Below are positions 1 through 8,970 of a stretch of 64,000 nucleotides of DNA, one piece after another. The DNA is taken from assembly GCF_003610375.1 (NCBI RefSeq), contig NZ_RAPZ01000012.1:248001-312000 (forward strand), read 5' to 3'. Source of the stretch: Sphingomonas sp. PP-CC-1A-547 (GTDB lineage Bacteria > Pseudomonadota > Alphaproteobacteria > Sphingomonadales > Sphingomonadaceae). The number at the start of each line of letters is the position of its first letter. The stretch's first letter is position 1. The notes under the pieces are model-generated. The model was not told where the DNA came from. It made no database searches and saw only the letters and a program-made list of their open reading frames with translations. The position numbers were made by a program, and so were the translations under genes.

Positions 1-143
1 AGCTTATCGGTGACGCCAGCCTCGAACGCGCGAACCTCGGGGCCGTTGTTGCTGAACACGCCCGACGCCTCGACACGGCGCAATGCATCGAGGTGCTCGC
101 TCAGCCGCGGCGGGTTCGGCGCGATCAGGGGGAGGCGTTTCAT
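1..143 (-). CDS. DegT/DnrJ/EryC1/StrS family aminotransferase, N-terminal fragment
   Basis: Only the first 47 codons lie in the window; the gene runs off the left edge. It starts at an ATG at 143. The translation begins MKRLPLIAPNPPRLSEH and continues with EASGVFSNNGPEVRAFE. The short proline-rich start followed by S-N-N-G-P and an acidic helix is characteristic of the N-terminus of PLP-dependent sugar aminotransferases of the DegT/StrS family, where S-N-x-G-P helps form the cofactor/substrate pocket. Such enzymes usually aminate nucleotide-linked keto-sugars for surface polysaccharides. The PLP lysine and the rest of the fold are outside the window, so the substrate cannot be inferred. Confidence 0.65.
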   Translation of the reverse strand, partial: MKRLPLIAPNPPRLSEHLDALRRVEASGVFSNNGPEVRAFEAGVTDK

Positions 144-243
144 CGGCGATCCGGTCTGTTGTGCCGCAGACCTATGATCCACGGCCTCCTAAGAACCAGT
201 AAAGCTGCCACATTTCGACCGATGCCGGGCGATGTTTTCCTTA

Positions 244-272
244 CATCATCCCGGCACGTGTCCGGGATGATG
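244..272. repeat. Perfect 11-bp stem-loop between the aminotransferase and the hydrolase
   Basis: CATCATCCCGG (244-254) and CCGGGATGATG (262-272) form a perfect 11-bp stem with a 7-base loop. It lies just past the stop of the hydrolase gene at 282. No T-tract follows on either strand, so it is not a textbook intrinsic terminator. It resembles the TCATCCCGG-type repeat at 17033-17128 and may act as an mRNA 3'-end stabiliser or be a REP-like copy. Confidence 0.55.
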
Positions 273-281
273 CAAGACTAA

Positions 282-2192
282 TCAACGTATTAGCGGAAGG
301 CTGATGTAGCTTTCGTCGGGTCCGGCGACCGTCACCTTCTGCGTCGCCTTCACGTAATCCTTCGGTTGCGCGAAGAAGATGTTCGGGACGAAGGTCTGCG
401 GATTGCGATCGTAGAGCGGGAACCAGCTCGACTGGACCTGCACCATGATCTTGTGGCCGGGCAGGAAGACGTGGTTAGTGGTCGGCAGCGCGAACTTGTA
501 TTTCAGGGGCACGTTCGCGGCGATCGGCTTGGCCACGGCCAGGCTCTCACGATAGCGGCCGCGGAAGATGTCCATCGCGACCGACAGTTGATAGCCGGCC
601 ATCGCCTTGTCGCCGGAATAAACGTCCGGATACACGTCGATCAGCTTCACCACCCAGTCGCTGTCGGTGCCGCTGGTCGAGGCGGTCAGGTTCACCTCCG
701 GCACGCCTGCGATCGTGGTCGGCGTGGTGAGCGCATTGGTGGTGAAGGTCAGCACGTCGGGACGGCCGGAGACGGCGCGCTGATCGTCGACCAGCCATTG
801 TTTCCACGTCGATCCGCTCGCATAGGTCGGCAGCGTCGGGCGCACGCGGTAGCTGACGGGTGCGGCGGGGTCGGAGATATAGTCCGCGGTCGTCGCCGCG
901 CCGCCAGCCGCCTGGAAGCCGAGCGCGCCACCGGGCTTGAGGTATAGCGGCGTGCCAGCCGCGGATGCGGTCGGCCACTTGTCGAGCCTCTGCCATTCGT
1001 TGCGACCCGACTGAAACATCGTCACCGGGGCGACGTCCATCGCCGGCTGGTCGCTCTTCAGGTAATGCGCGAGGAACGGCGCGAGGACGTGCCAGCGCCA
1101 CCATTTGGCGGTGTCGGCATCCCATTTGATCGCGCCGAGCGCGCTGCCGTCGCGCACTTCCTGCCCGTGATACCAGGGGCCCATCGACAGGTAGACCATG
1201 TCGTTGGCGGTGTCCTTGGGCTCCAGCGCGCGATAGACCGCGGGCGCACCGTAGATGTCCTCCTGATCCCACAACCCGCCGACGATCAGCGTCGGTACCT
1301 TGAGTGGCTGGCCGGCAAGCACGGTGTCCATCGCCTGGGTCGACCAGAACGAGTCGTACGCAGGATGCTGCGTGATCTTGCGCCAAAAGCCGAGCTGTTC
1401 GAGGCCCTGCGCCTTGCCGATTGCGCCCGCGGAACCGCCCTTCAGGTAATAGTCGTAATCGTCGGCGGTGTCGGTGATCCAGGGTGTGCCGGCATCCTTG
1501 GTCGCTTCCTGACCGAGGACGTAGGGCATCATGCCCTCGCGGAACGCGCCGTTGTGGAACCAGTCGTCGCCACGCCAGCCATCGACCATCGGGTTCATCG
1601 GCACCGAGACCTTCAGCGCCGGATGCGGATTGATCAGCGCCATCAGCGGCAGGAAGCCGTCATAGCTGATCCCGCTGATCCCTACGCGGCCGTTCGATTC
1701 GGGGACGTGCTTCACCAGCCAGTCGATCGTGTCGTAGGTGTCGGTCGAATCGTCGGTCTTGGTCGGGTTCTGCGGCGTACCGGCGCGCGCCGGGTTCATC
1801 ATGTAGATGCCCTGCGATCCGTGCATCCCGCGGACGTCCTGGATCACGCGGATATAGCGTGCCGCGGCGATCACGTCGCCCGCGCCGTCGCCGTGTTCGA
1901 GGATGCCGGCATAGGTGCCGCTGTCGACCTTGGTCTGGCCGTCGGCGTCGTAGGGCGTGCGCGTCATCAGGATGCCCGCGTCCTTCGCGCCCTTCGGCAC
2001 GATGATGACGGTATGGAGCTTCACTCCGTCGCGCATCGGGATCTCGACGACTTTCCGCACATAATCGTAGCCGACGTCGCGCGGTGCTATCTTGGCGGGG
2101 CGTTCGTCGTAATTCTGTGCGGTCGCGGGGGTGGTTGCGGTAGCCAGCGCGGCAATCGCGCAAGCGGCAAACAGACGGGTCGTCGATTTCAT
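282..2192 (-). CDS. Secreted CocE/NonD-family alpha/beta hydrolase (peptidase S15-like acylase/esterase)
   Basis: This 636-aa protein has a clear signal peptide (about residues 1-26, ending TPATAQ), so it probably acts in the periplasm. It matches the CocE/X-Pro dipeptidyl-peptidase class, which includes cocaine esterase, alpha-amino-acid ester hydrolases and glutaryl-7-ACA acylases. The nucleophile is likely Ser176 in GISGISYDG. A conserved oxyanion tyrosine lies in RTPYDADG (around 81), the acid is probably in GGLWDQEDIYG, and the histidine in GPWYHGQ. The C-terminal third is the beta-rich jelly-roll domain of this family, with VTMFQSGRNEW at its entry. Members cleave esters or amides of amino acids and beta-lactams; the true substrate cannot be told from sequence. 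The gene stands alone, with a terminator upstream separating it from the next gene on the same strand. Confidence 0.9.
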   Translation of the reverse strand: MKSTTRLFAACAIAALATATTPATAQNYDERPAKIAPRDVGYDYVRKVVEIPMRDGVKLHTVIIVPKGAKDAGILMTRTPYDADGQTKVDSGTYAGILEHGDGAGDVIAAARYIRVIQDVRGMHGSQGIYMMNPARAGTPQNPTKTDDSTDTYDTIDWLVKHVPESNGRVGISGISYDGFLPLMALINPHPALKVSVPMNPMVDGWRGDDWFHNGAFREGMMPYVLGQEATKDAGTPWITDTADDYDYYLKGGSAGAIGKAQGLEQLGFWRKITQHPAYDSFWSTQAMDTVLAGQPLKVPTLIVGGLWDQEDIYGAPAVYRALEPKDTANDMVYLSMGPWYHGQEVRDGSALGAIKWDADTAKWWRWHVLAPFLAHYLKSDQPAMDVAPVTMFQSGRNEWQRLDKWPTASAAGTPLYLKPGGALGFQAAGGAATTADYISDPAAPVSYRVRPTLPTYASGSTWKQWLVDDQRAVSGRPDVLTFTTNALTTPTTIAGVPEVNLTASTSGTDSDWVVKLIDVYPDVYSGDKAMAGYQLSVAMDIFRGRYRESLAVAKPIAANVPLKYKFALPTTNHVFLPGHKIMVQVQSSWFPLYDRNPQTFVPNIFFAQPKDYVKATQKVTVAGPDESYISLPLIR

Positions 2193-2221
2193 TTTCTTCT
2201 TCCTTCCCTCCCGGACTGAAA

Positions 2222-2262
2222 AAGAAAAAGGCCCGCCTTTCCATGTGGAAAGACGAGCCCCT
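2222..2262 (-). terminator. Rho-independent terminator after the 99-aa gene
   Basis: On the minus strand an arm reading GGGCTCGTCTTTCC (about 2247-2260) pairs, with two imperfections, with GGAAAGGCGGGCC (2230-2242) around a 4-base loop. It is followed by CTTTTTCTTTTTC. It ends the transcript coming from the M16 peptidase/99-aa gene pair before the hydrolase start at 2192. Confidence 0.8.
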
Positions 2263-2281
2263 CTCGTAGCAATTCAGGCGA

Positions 2282-2581
2282 TCAGGCCGTCCGCGTGCCG
2301 GTCAGCGGGAAGCTGCCGAAGGCGCCGGCCGCGACGCTGCCCTTGAGGACGTCGTCCTCGACGGTCGCCTTGCAGTCGAGCGTCATCGGCATCGGCACGG
2401 TCATGCTCTGCTTCCAGGTGATCGTGTCGCCATCGACGTCACCGGTGACGTCCATGCCGCCCATCGCGCCCGACACCGCACCGGTGAAGGTGCTACCGGC
2501 GCTGTTGACGGTCAGCGTCATCTTCTGGTCGCCCAGCGGCGACTTGACCACGCAATCCCAGCTGCCATCGACGTTTGCCAT
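2282..2581 (-). CDS. Small conserved-looking protein of unknown function (99 aa)
   Basis: I do not recognise the family. The protein has no signal peptide or membrane segment. It is rich in short beta-strand-like stretches broken by glycine and aspartate (MTLTVNSAGSTFTGAVSG, DVTGDVDGDTITWKQ), which suggests a small all-beta barrel or sandwich. It has two cysteines, one in SWDCVV and one in TLDCKATV. A strong AGGAGA Shine-Dalgarno lies 8 bases before the ATG, immediately downstream of the M16 peptidase stop. The 17-base gap argues for co-transcription with that peptidase. A terminator follows it. Confidence 0.75.
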   Translation of the reverse strand: MANVDGSWDCVVKSPLGDQKMTLTVNSAGSTFTGAVSGAMGGMDVTGDVDGDTITWKQSMTVPMPMTLDCKATVEDDVLKGSVAAGAFGSFPLTGTRTA

Positions 2582-2598
2582 TGCTCTCTCTCCTGAAA

Positions 2599-5430
2599 TT
2601 ATTTGGCGCCGGCAACCGACGCCGCGGGAATGACCTCGACCGGGAGGCCGATGCTGTCAAGCTGCGGGCGCACCGTCTTCGCATCGCCGACCACGACCCA
2701 GATCGTCTTCTTCGGGTCGAGCGCCTGCTGGATCGCGGTGTTGAGTTGCGGCAGGTTAAGACCCTGGTATCGCTGCGTGATCGTCGCGTAGTAATTGTCG
2801 GGACGCTTGAGCAGATCGTTCTGCTGCATCGCGCCCAGCACCGCGTCCGATGTCTCGAAATTACCCGAAAGCGAGCGGATCGCGCCGTTGATCGCCCGAT
2901 CGAACTCCGCCTGGGTCATCGGCTCCTTGCCGAGGAACGCACCGATATCGGTCCGCAGTGCAGCGATCGACGGGCCGGTCTGGTCCGCCTGAACGGGCGC
3001 CGACAGGATGTACGGCGCGGCGTTCTCCGACTGCTGGAAGCGACCCGAGACGCCGTAGGACCAGTGCTTGCTCTCGCGCAGGTCCATGTTGACGCGGCCG
3101 AGGAAGCTGCCGCCGAGCGCATCGTTCGCGGTCGCGATCGGCAACAGGTCCTGCGTGCCCTTCAATCCGGTCGGTACGCCCGCGATGATCAGCGACTGCG
3201 GGCTGTCCGGCCGGTCGATCAGCACGATCTTCGGCGCGGACGGCGTCACGGTCGCCGGGAACGCCTTGACGCCCGCCGCCCCCGTCGGCCGCCATGTTCC
3301 GAAGCGCGCGTCGAGCGTCGCCTTCACCTCGGCGAGCGGACGATCGCTGACGACGAAGATCTTCGCCTTGTCCGGCCGCAGCCACGCCTGCTGGAACGCG
3401 ACCAGATCGGCGCGGGTCAGCGCCGCGACCGCCTTGGGATCACCACTGCCCTGCGCCTTGGCATAGGGCGAGGTCGGCCCGAGCAGCTTCGGCAGGACGC
3501 GAGTCGCCAACCCCTGCGGGCTGGTCAGTTCCTGCGCGATCTGCGCGAGTTGCTGGTTCTTGACGCGCGCGACCTCGGCATCGGCGAAGGCCGGGTTCTG
3601 CGCGATATCGGCGAACAGGTCGACCGCGGGCGCGAGGTTCGCGCTCGGCACCTGCAACGACAGGAAGGTCCGGTCGTTCGACGCGCCCGAACCAATCTCC
3701 GCGCCAAGACGCTCCTTGGCTTCGGCGAGCGCGACCGAATCGCGGGTCGGCGTTCCTTCGTCCATCATCGACAGCGTCAACTTCTGCGTACCGAGCTTGG
3801 TCGGCACGTCCGCCGCCACGCCTGCATCGAAGCTCAGTACCGCCTGCGTCACCGGCACCGCGGTGCGCTGCGCGTAGACCACCTCGATACCGTTCGACAG
3901 GCGGGTGCGCTCGACGGCCGGGAAGCTCAGGCCGGCAACCGTGCCGACGCCGGGCAGCGGCCCGCGCGTGCCCTTAGGCGGCGCCTCGGGTGCGGGCACC
4001 ACGTCGACCTTGGGCGGCACGACCGCGTTGGCGTACGCATCGCGCGCGCCGGGTACGACGGTGAGCGAATAGGCGGGACGCGACAGCCACTTCGCCGCAG
4101 CGGCCTTCACGCTCGCGGGCGTCTCGGCGGCCAGCTGCAACAGCTGTTTCTTGTAATAGCCCGGATCGTTCGAATAGAGCGCGCCTTCGGCCAGCGTGAC
4201 CGCCTTGCCGCCGAACCCGCCGACGGACTCGAGCCCCTCCATCGTGCGCGATGCGGTCGTCGTGGCGACGCGGCTGACCTCATCGGCGGTGGGGCCGTTC
4301 TTGAGGAAGTCGGTGAGGATCTCGTCGATCCGCTTCGACACCAGCGCAGGGTCGACGCCCTCGCGGACGATCGCCTCGATCTGGAACATGCCGAGCTGGC
4401 TGAAGCTGTTGTTCGACGCGGAGATGCGCGTGACCAGCTTCTCCTTCTTGACCAGCGCGGTATCGAACCGGCTGCTCGCCAGACCTCCGAGCACGCCCGC
4501 CGCGACGCTGAGCGCGGTGCCGTCCTTGTCGTTGAGGCCGGGGACCACCCAGTTGCGGCTGATCATCACCGCGGCGACACGGTCCTTGATCGTCTCGGCG
4601 ACGGGCGACGGCAGGGTCGGGATCGGTGCGGGCGGGACGATACTCTCGGCGCCCTTCGGGATGCCGCCGAAATACTTCTCGGCGAGGCGCTTGCCGGTCG
4701 CCGCATCGACGTCGCCGGCGAGCACCAGCACCGCGTTGTTCGGGCCGTAATGATCCTTGAACCAGTCCTTCACCGTCTGCAGCGAGGCGGCGTCGAGATC
4801 GGCCATCGAGCCGATCGTGGTGTGGCCGTAAGGGTGCGTCGCGGGGAACAGCCCCTCGGTGATCTTGTATTCGGTCAGGCCATAGGGCTGGTTGTCGCCC
4901 TGGCGCTTTTCGTTCTGGACGACGCCGCGCTGCTCGTCGAGCACGCCCTGCGTGATCGCGCCGGTGAGATAGCCCATCCGGTCGGATTCGAGGAACAGCG
5001 CGCGGTCGAGCGCCGCGGTCGGCACCGTCTCGAAATAATTGGTGCGGTCGTAATAGGTGGTGCCGTTGAAGTCGGTCGCGCCGACCTGCTTCAAGGGCTC
5101 GAAGAAATCGCCCGGTGCGTTCTCGGAGCCGTTGAACATCAGATGCTCGAACAGATGTGCGAAGCCGGTCTTGCCCTTGGGTTCGAACTTCGAGCCCACA
5201 TTATACCAGACGGACACGGCCACCACCGGCGCCTTGCGATCGGTGTGCACGACGACGCGCAGGCCGTTCTTCAGCGTGAACTGCTGGTAGGGGATATCGA
5301 CCGACTTCACGAGCTCTGCGACCGGCGCAGGCTTTGCCGCAGGAGTTGCTGTGCGCTGGCCCTGACCGAATGCGGGCGAGACGAGAGCAATTGCGGCGAC
5401 GCCGGCAAGCGCGGTCATTTTCAAAGCCAT
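2599..5430 (-). CDS. M16 family zinc metallopeptidase, two-domain, secreted
   Basis: This 943-aa protein begins with a signal peptide (cleavage near FGQGQR, about residue 23). The first M16 domain carries the inverted zinc motif HxxEH as HLFEH at residues 92-96, followed by the usual MFNGSEN. The downstream NEKRQGDNQPYG supplies the third zinc ligand region. The second half (from about residue 490, ERTRLSNGIEVVYAQR) is a second M16-like domain without HxxEH, as is normal for the inactive partner half of pitrilysin-type enzymes. It probably degrades short or unfolded peptides in the periplasm. It is followed after 17 bases by the 99-aa gene, which is probably in the same transcript. Confidence 0.92.
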   Translation of the reverse strand: MALKMTALAGVAAIALVSPAFGQGQRTATPAAKPAPVAELVKSVDIPYQQFTLKNGLRVVVHTDRKAPVVAVSVWYNVGSKFEPKGKTGFAHLFEHLMFNGSENAPGDFFEPLKQVGATDFNGTTYYDRTNYFETVPTAALDRALFLESDRMGYLTGAITQGVLDEQRGVVQNEKRQGDNQPYGLTEYKITEGLFPATHPYGHTTIGSMADLDAASLQTVKDWFKDHYGPNNAVLVLAGDVDAATGKRLAEKYFGGIPKGAESIVPPAPIPTLPSPVAETIKDRVAAVMISRNWVVPGLNDKDGTALSVAAGVLGGLASSRFDTALVKKEKLVTRISASNNSFSQLGMFQIEAIVREGVDPALVSKRIDEILTDFLKNGPTADEVSRVATTTASRTMEGLESVGGFGGKAVTLAEGALYSNDPGYYKKQLLQLAAETPASVKAAAAKWLSRPAYSLTVVPGARDAYANAVVPPKVDVVPAPEAPPKGTRGPLPGVGTVAGLSFPAVERTRLSNGIEVVYAQRTAVPVTQAVLSFDAGVAADVPTKLGTQKLTLSMMDEGTPTRDSVALAEAKERLGAEIGSGASNDRTFLSLQVPSANLAPAVDLFADIAQNPAFADAEVARVKNQQLAQIAQELTSPQGLATRVLPKLLGPTSPYAKAQGSGDPKAVAALTRADLVAFQQAWLRPDKAKIFVVSDRPLAEVKATLDARFGTWRPTGAAGVKAFPATVTPSAPKIVLIDRPDSPQSLIIAGVPTGLKGTQDLLPIATANDALGGSFLGRVNMDLRESKHWSYGVSGRFQQSENAAPYILSAPVQADQTGPSIAALRTDIGAFLGKEPMTQAEFDRAINGAIRSLSGNFETSDAVLGAMQQNDLLKRPDNYYATITQRYQGLNLPQLNTAIQQALDPKKTIWVVVGDAKTVRPQLDSIGLPVEVIPAASVAGAK

Positions 5431-5549
5431 ATGCGAACATTACCCCGTGTTTCAGAATGATATCGTCGCAGCATAGCCACGCTTTGTCGCCGGGCAACAG
5501 ATAGATACGTCGAGTTTCGAGGCGATCCTCGTTGGTACGCCGGGACGTC

Positions 5550-6791
5550 TCACAGGTATTGCCACCACCAGCCGGTATGCGTCCGTTTGAACCGTCCGAA
5601 CCACCGGCACGCGAACCAGCACGGCACGGCGGCGGCGGCGGCAACGAGCCAGATCGACGCGACGTTGGGGACGCTGACCAGCCCCTTGGTCGCGCCGCCC
5701 GTCACCGCACCGGTCAGGTGGTTCACGCCGTGGAGGAGATAGAGGTGCAGGATGTAGAAGAACAACGGCGCCGACCCGAACACCACCAGCACGCCGTTCA
5801 ACCGCACAGATGTGCGCTCGAACGCCGCCAGAAGCAGCAGGCCGATGCCGAGCGTCAGCAGGATGAAGTCCGCGGACGGCGGATATTTGGTGAGGTTGAG
5901 AACGCTCATGACCGTTGCGAGCGGCGTTGCGCCCGCCTGCCACGGCAGTGGTTCGCCGTAGCCGTTGATCGCCCGCAGCACCGCGAACAGCGCGAGCGCC
6001 GCAGCGCCGGTCACCACCAGGCGACGGCGACGAACGTCCTGGTCGACTTGCCGCGCGAACCACGGCCCGATCGACCAGCCGAGTGCGATGACGCCGATCC
6101 AGGGCAGCAACGGATAGGACGTCCGCGCCCGCGCGCCGAACGGCAAGTCGATGAACCCGCGGTCGTGCAGCATGCTCCACGCGACATAGCCCGGCTGGTC
6201 GGGCGTGAAGGTGATCGGATCGAGCAGATTGTGGCCCAGCACGATCGCCAGCCCGAGGACGAGCACGGCGATGCGCGGAAGATGGACCAACGCCGCCAGG
6301 GCGATCATCGCCAGCCCGATCACCCAGATCACCTGGAGATAGACGATTGCGGGGGTGGGATCGAACGACCAGGCGAAATTGACGACCGTCACTTCGAGCG
6401 CGACGAGGAACAGCCCGCGCTTCAACAGGAACGACGACGCCGCTGTCCTGCCGCCGCCAGCATCTCCGCCGCGCGAGTCCGCGTACAACGATGCCGCGAG
6501 CCCGGTCAGCAACACGAAGACGGGCGCGCACAGGTGCGCCGTGAGCCGCGTGAAGAACAGGGTCGGCGGCGTCGCGGGCAGCGCCATCGGGTCGCTCACT
6601 TGCATAGGGTAATAGAAGAGTTCGCGGGTGTGATCGACGAGCATCAGCAGCATGACGAACCCGCGCAGCGCATCGACCGAGACGATCCGCGACCGCTTGG
6701 ACGGCGCGCCCGTCGGAGCTTCCACATGGGTATCGGACGCCGCGGCCGGCGTTCCGGCGACGTTGGGTATCGGACTTAAAACGGTTGACAA
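5550..6791 (-). CDS. Multi-pass membrane protein, DUF1624/heparan-alpha-glucosaminide N-acetyltransferase-like
   Basis: The 413-aa protein has a soluble N-terminus of about 33 residues and then many hydrophobic helices. The first conserved block is RIVSVDALRGFVMLLMLVDH, followed by RELFYYPM. R-x-x-x-x-D-x-x-R-G at the start of the first helix and the conserved D-H are the signature of the DUF1624/HGSNAT-like membrane acyltransferases. Family members are thought to move acyl groups across the membrane onto sugars. The actual acceptor is unknown here. It is divergent from the TonB siderophore receptor at 6849, with only 57 bases between the starts. Confidence 0.85.
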   Translation of the reverse strand: MSTVLSPIPNVAGTPAAASDTHVEAPTGAPSKRSRIVSVDALRGFVMLLMLVDHTRELFYYPMQVSDPMALPATPPTLFFTRLTAHLCAPVFVLLTGLAASLYADSRGGDAGGGRTAASSFLLKRGLFLVALEVTVVNFAWSFDPTPAIVYLQVIWVIGLAMIALAALVHLPRIAVLVLGLAIVLGHNLLDPITFTPDQPGYVAWSMLHDRGFIDLPFGARARTSYPLLPWIGVIALGWSIGPWFARQVDQDVRRRRLVVTGAAALALFAVLRAINGYGEPLPWQAGATPLATVMSVLNLTKYPPSADFILLTLGIGLLLLAAFERTSVRLNGVLVVFGSAPLFFYILHLYLLHGVNHLTGAVTGGATKGLVSVPNVASIWLVAAAAAVPCWFACRWFGRFKRTHTGWWWQYL

Positions 6792-6848
6792 GATCGAAGC
6801 ACCTCCGCCAATCGCGATGTTACATCATCACAGAGAAGGCAACATTTT

Positions 6849-8948
6849 TTGTCGACGCGTCCACGATCGATCGCCTTCGCGAGCATTTTTCTGCTGCTCG
6901 CCTGTCCCGTTCCTGCCGAGGCGCAGGACAAGACCGACCGCGAGCCGGAGCGCGAGGAACGACAGGTCGATGACGAGGCCGAGACGATCGTGGTTCTCGG
7001 CACGCGCAGCACGCGGGCGGATCGCACCCTGTCGTCGGACCTCGCCACCGAACGCATGTCGCAATCCAGCCGCTCGCTCGAGCGCGACCTGCTCACCGCG
7101 GCGGGGACGTACCGGCTCGGCGATGCGCTCGAACTCGTCAGCGGGGTTAGCAACCAGAACAACCGCGGCGGCTTCCTCGACAATTTCGCGATCCGCGGGT
7201 TTCTCGGCACGCCCGACGGCGGCGCCGAATATTATGTCGATGGGTTCCTCGCCAATCGTGGCCTCGCGCCCCCGCGCGATCCGGCGACGACCGAGCGGAT
7301 CGAAGTGTTGAAGGGCCCGGCCGGCGCGCTGTTCGGCGACATCGATCCGGGCGGCCGCGTCAACATCGTCAGCAAGACGCCGCGCTTCACACCCAGCGCG
7401 ACCGCGACCTTCACCTATGGCTCGTTCGACACGCGCCGGGTCGAAATCGACGCGACGGGTCCGCTGTCCGACACGATCGCGGCGCGGATCGTCGTCGCCA
7501 CCGAGGACAGCGATGGCTGGCGCGAATTCGTGCCGTTGCGTCGCCGCGTCGTCGCGCCCTCGCTGACCTGGGCGCCACGCGATGGCCTTCGGCTGACCTA
7601 TGTCGGCGAGATCACGCGGTTCGACGCGCCGTTCGACCGCGGCATCCCGGCGATCGGCGGTGACGCCAATGCGTTGCCCCGGTCGCGCTTCTACGGCGAG
7701 CCCGGCGACGGGACGACGCGGTTTCGCAACCAGCGACACCAGCTGACCGGCGAGGCCCGGCTCGACGACCGCATCTCGCTTAACGGTGGCGTGGCCTGGC
7801 GGACGGGATCGCTGCGCGGGTTCTCGTCCGACCAGTCGCGGCTCGTCGGCGGCCAGACGCTGTGGCGCCAGCGACGTGCGCGCGACTACACCGTCGACGA
7901 TCTGTCCGCGCGGCTGGAACTGACCGGACGGTTCGGCGCGCACCGTGCCAGCGTCGGCGTGAAGGGCTATACGCTCGACTATCACGAGGGGCTGTTGCGG
8001 CGGAACCCGACCGCGGCCAACCCGTATGCGATCGACGTGTTCGCGCCGGTCTATGGCGGGCAGGCGCTGCCGCTGGCGCCGTTCACGGACAATGACGAGA
8101 CGCGGCGGTCCGCCACGCTGTATGCGCAGGACATGTGGGACGTGACCGATCGGTTCACGCTGACCGGCGGCGTCCGCTTCGACGCGTATCGCCAGCAGAT
8201 CCGCAACAACCGTACCGGCGTGGTCGGACGCACGGTCGACGAGCCGGTGAACTTCCGGCTGGGCGGCCGATATGCGCTGAGCGACGTGTTCGCAGTCCAT
8301 GCGAACTGGGGCGAGAGCTTCCTGCTCAACTCGGGCACGGGGCGCGACAACCAGGGCTTCGCACCCGAACGCGGCAAGGGATACGAGATCGGCGCCACCG
8401 CCGCCTTGCCGGGCGTCGACGTCGCCGTGACGTATTTCGACATCGCCAAGCGCGACATCCTGACCAACGACCCGGTCGATCCGAACTTCCTCGCGCCGGT
8501 CGGCAAGCTGTCGAGCAAGGGGATCGAGTTCGATGCGTCGGTGCGCCTGGCGAAACGCTGGCAGGTCGTCGCCAACTATGCGTGGACGCGCGCGCGAACA
8601 GACGACAGCATTTTCGCGACCGACCGCGTGTTGAACGTGCCCGAACATGCCGCGACGCTGTTCGCGATCGGACGCTTCCTCGACGACGAGGGGCGTGGGC
8701 CCTCGATCAGCGCTGGCGCCAGCTACATAGGCAAGCGGGCGGGCGCGATCGACACAAGCGGGCTCGTCCTGCCCGACTATGTGAAGGCCAAGGCGGCGGT
8801 CGAATACGCGGTCTCGCGGCGCCTGTCGGTGCGCGCCGAGGCCGACAATCTGTTCGACGCCCGGTTCGCGCAGAGTTCGTACAGCCCGGTGTGGATCTTC
8901 CCGGGGGCGCCGCGGACGGTGCGGCTGTCGGTTCGCTTGAGCCAGTGA
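6849..8948 (+). CDS. TonB-dependent siderophore receptor
   Basis: This is a 699-aa outer-membrane receptor. It starts at TTG (6849), preceded by AGAGAAGG with 9-base spacing; no closer ATG fits. A signal peptide covers roughly residues 1-26 (LLLACPVPAEAQ). TIVVLGTR marks the start of the plug, followed by the plug core with FAIRGF, YYVDGF, ERIEVLKGPAGALFGDIDPGG and VNIVSKTP. The last block is the hallmark of FhuA/FecA-like siderophore receptors. The rest is a 22-strand barrel ending VRLSVRLSQ, without the usual terminal aromatic residue. It probably imports a ferric siderophore using TonB-ExbBD energy. No Fur box was identified with confidence upstream, and no siderophore genes are adjacent. 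Confidence 0.92.
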   Translation: MSTRPRSIAFASIFLLLACPVPAEAQDKTDREPEREERQVDDEAETIVVLGTRSTRADRTLSSDLATERMSQSSRSLERDLLTAAGTYRLGDALELVSGVSNQNNRGGFLDNFAIRGFLGTPDGGAEYYVDGFLANRGLAPPRDPATTERIEVLKGPAGALFGDIDPGGRVNIVSKTPRFTPSATATFTYGSFDTRRVEIDATGPLSDTIAARIVVATEDSDGWREFVPLRRRVVAPSLTWAPRDGLRLTYVGEITRFDAPFDRGIPAIGGDANALPRSRFYGEPGDGTTRFRNQRHQLTGEARLDDRISLNGGVAWRTGSLRGFSSDQSRLVGGQTLWRQRRARDYTVDDLSARLELTGRFGAHRASVGVKGYTLDYHEGLLRRNPTAANPYAIDVFAPVYGGQALPLAPFTDNDETRRSATLYAQDMWDVTDRFTLTGGVRFDAYRQQIRNNRTGVVGRTVDEPVNFRLGGRYALSDVFAVHANWGESFLLNSGTGRDNQGFAPERGKGYEIGATAALPGVDVAVTYFDIAKRDILTNDPVDPNFLAPVGKLSSKGIEFDASVRLAKRWQVVANYAWTRARTDDSIFATDRVLNVPEHAATLFAIGRFLDDEGRGPSISAGASYIGKRAGAIDTSGLVLPDYVKAKAAVEYAVSRRLSVRAEADNLFDARFAQSSYSPVWIFPGAPRTVRLSVRLSQ

Positions 8949-8970
8949 TTCGCGGCGACCTCGGTCCCCG

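Noticed and set aside
2575..5460. A 961-codon open frame on + opposite the M16 peptidase, and comparable long antisense frames such as 17089-19212 and 37514-39163
   Set aside because: They are arginine/histidine/aspartate-rich mirror frames typical of GC-rich DNA with G/C in third codon positions. The opposite strand in each case has clear conserved domains.
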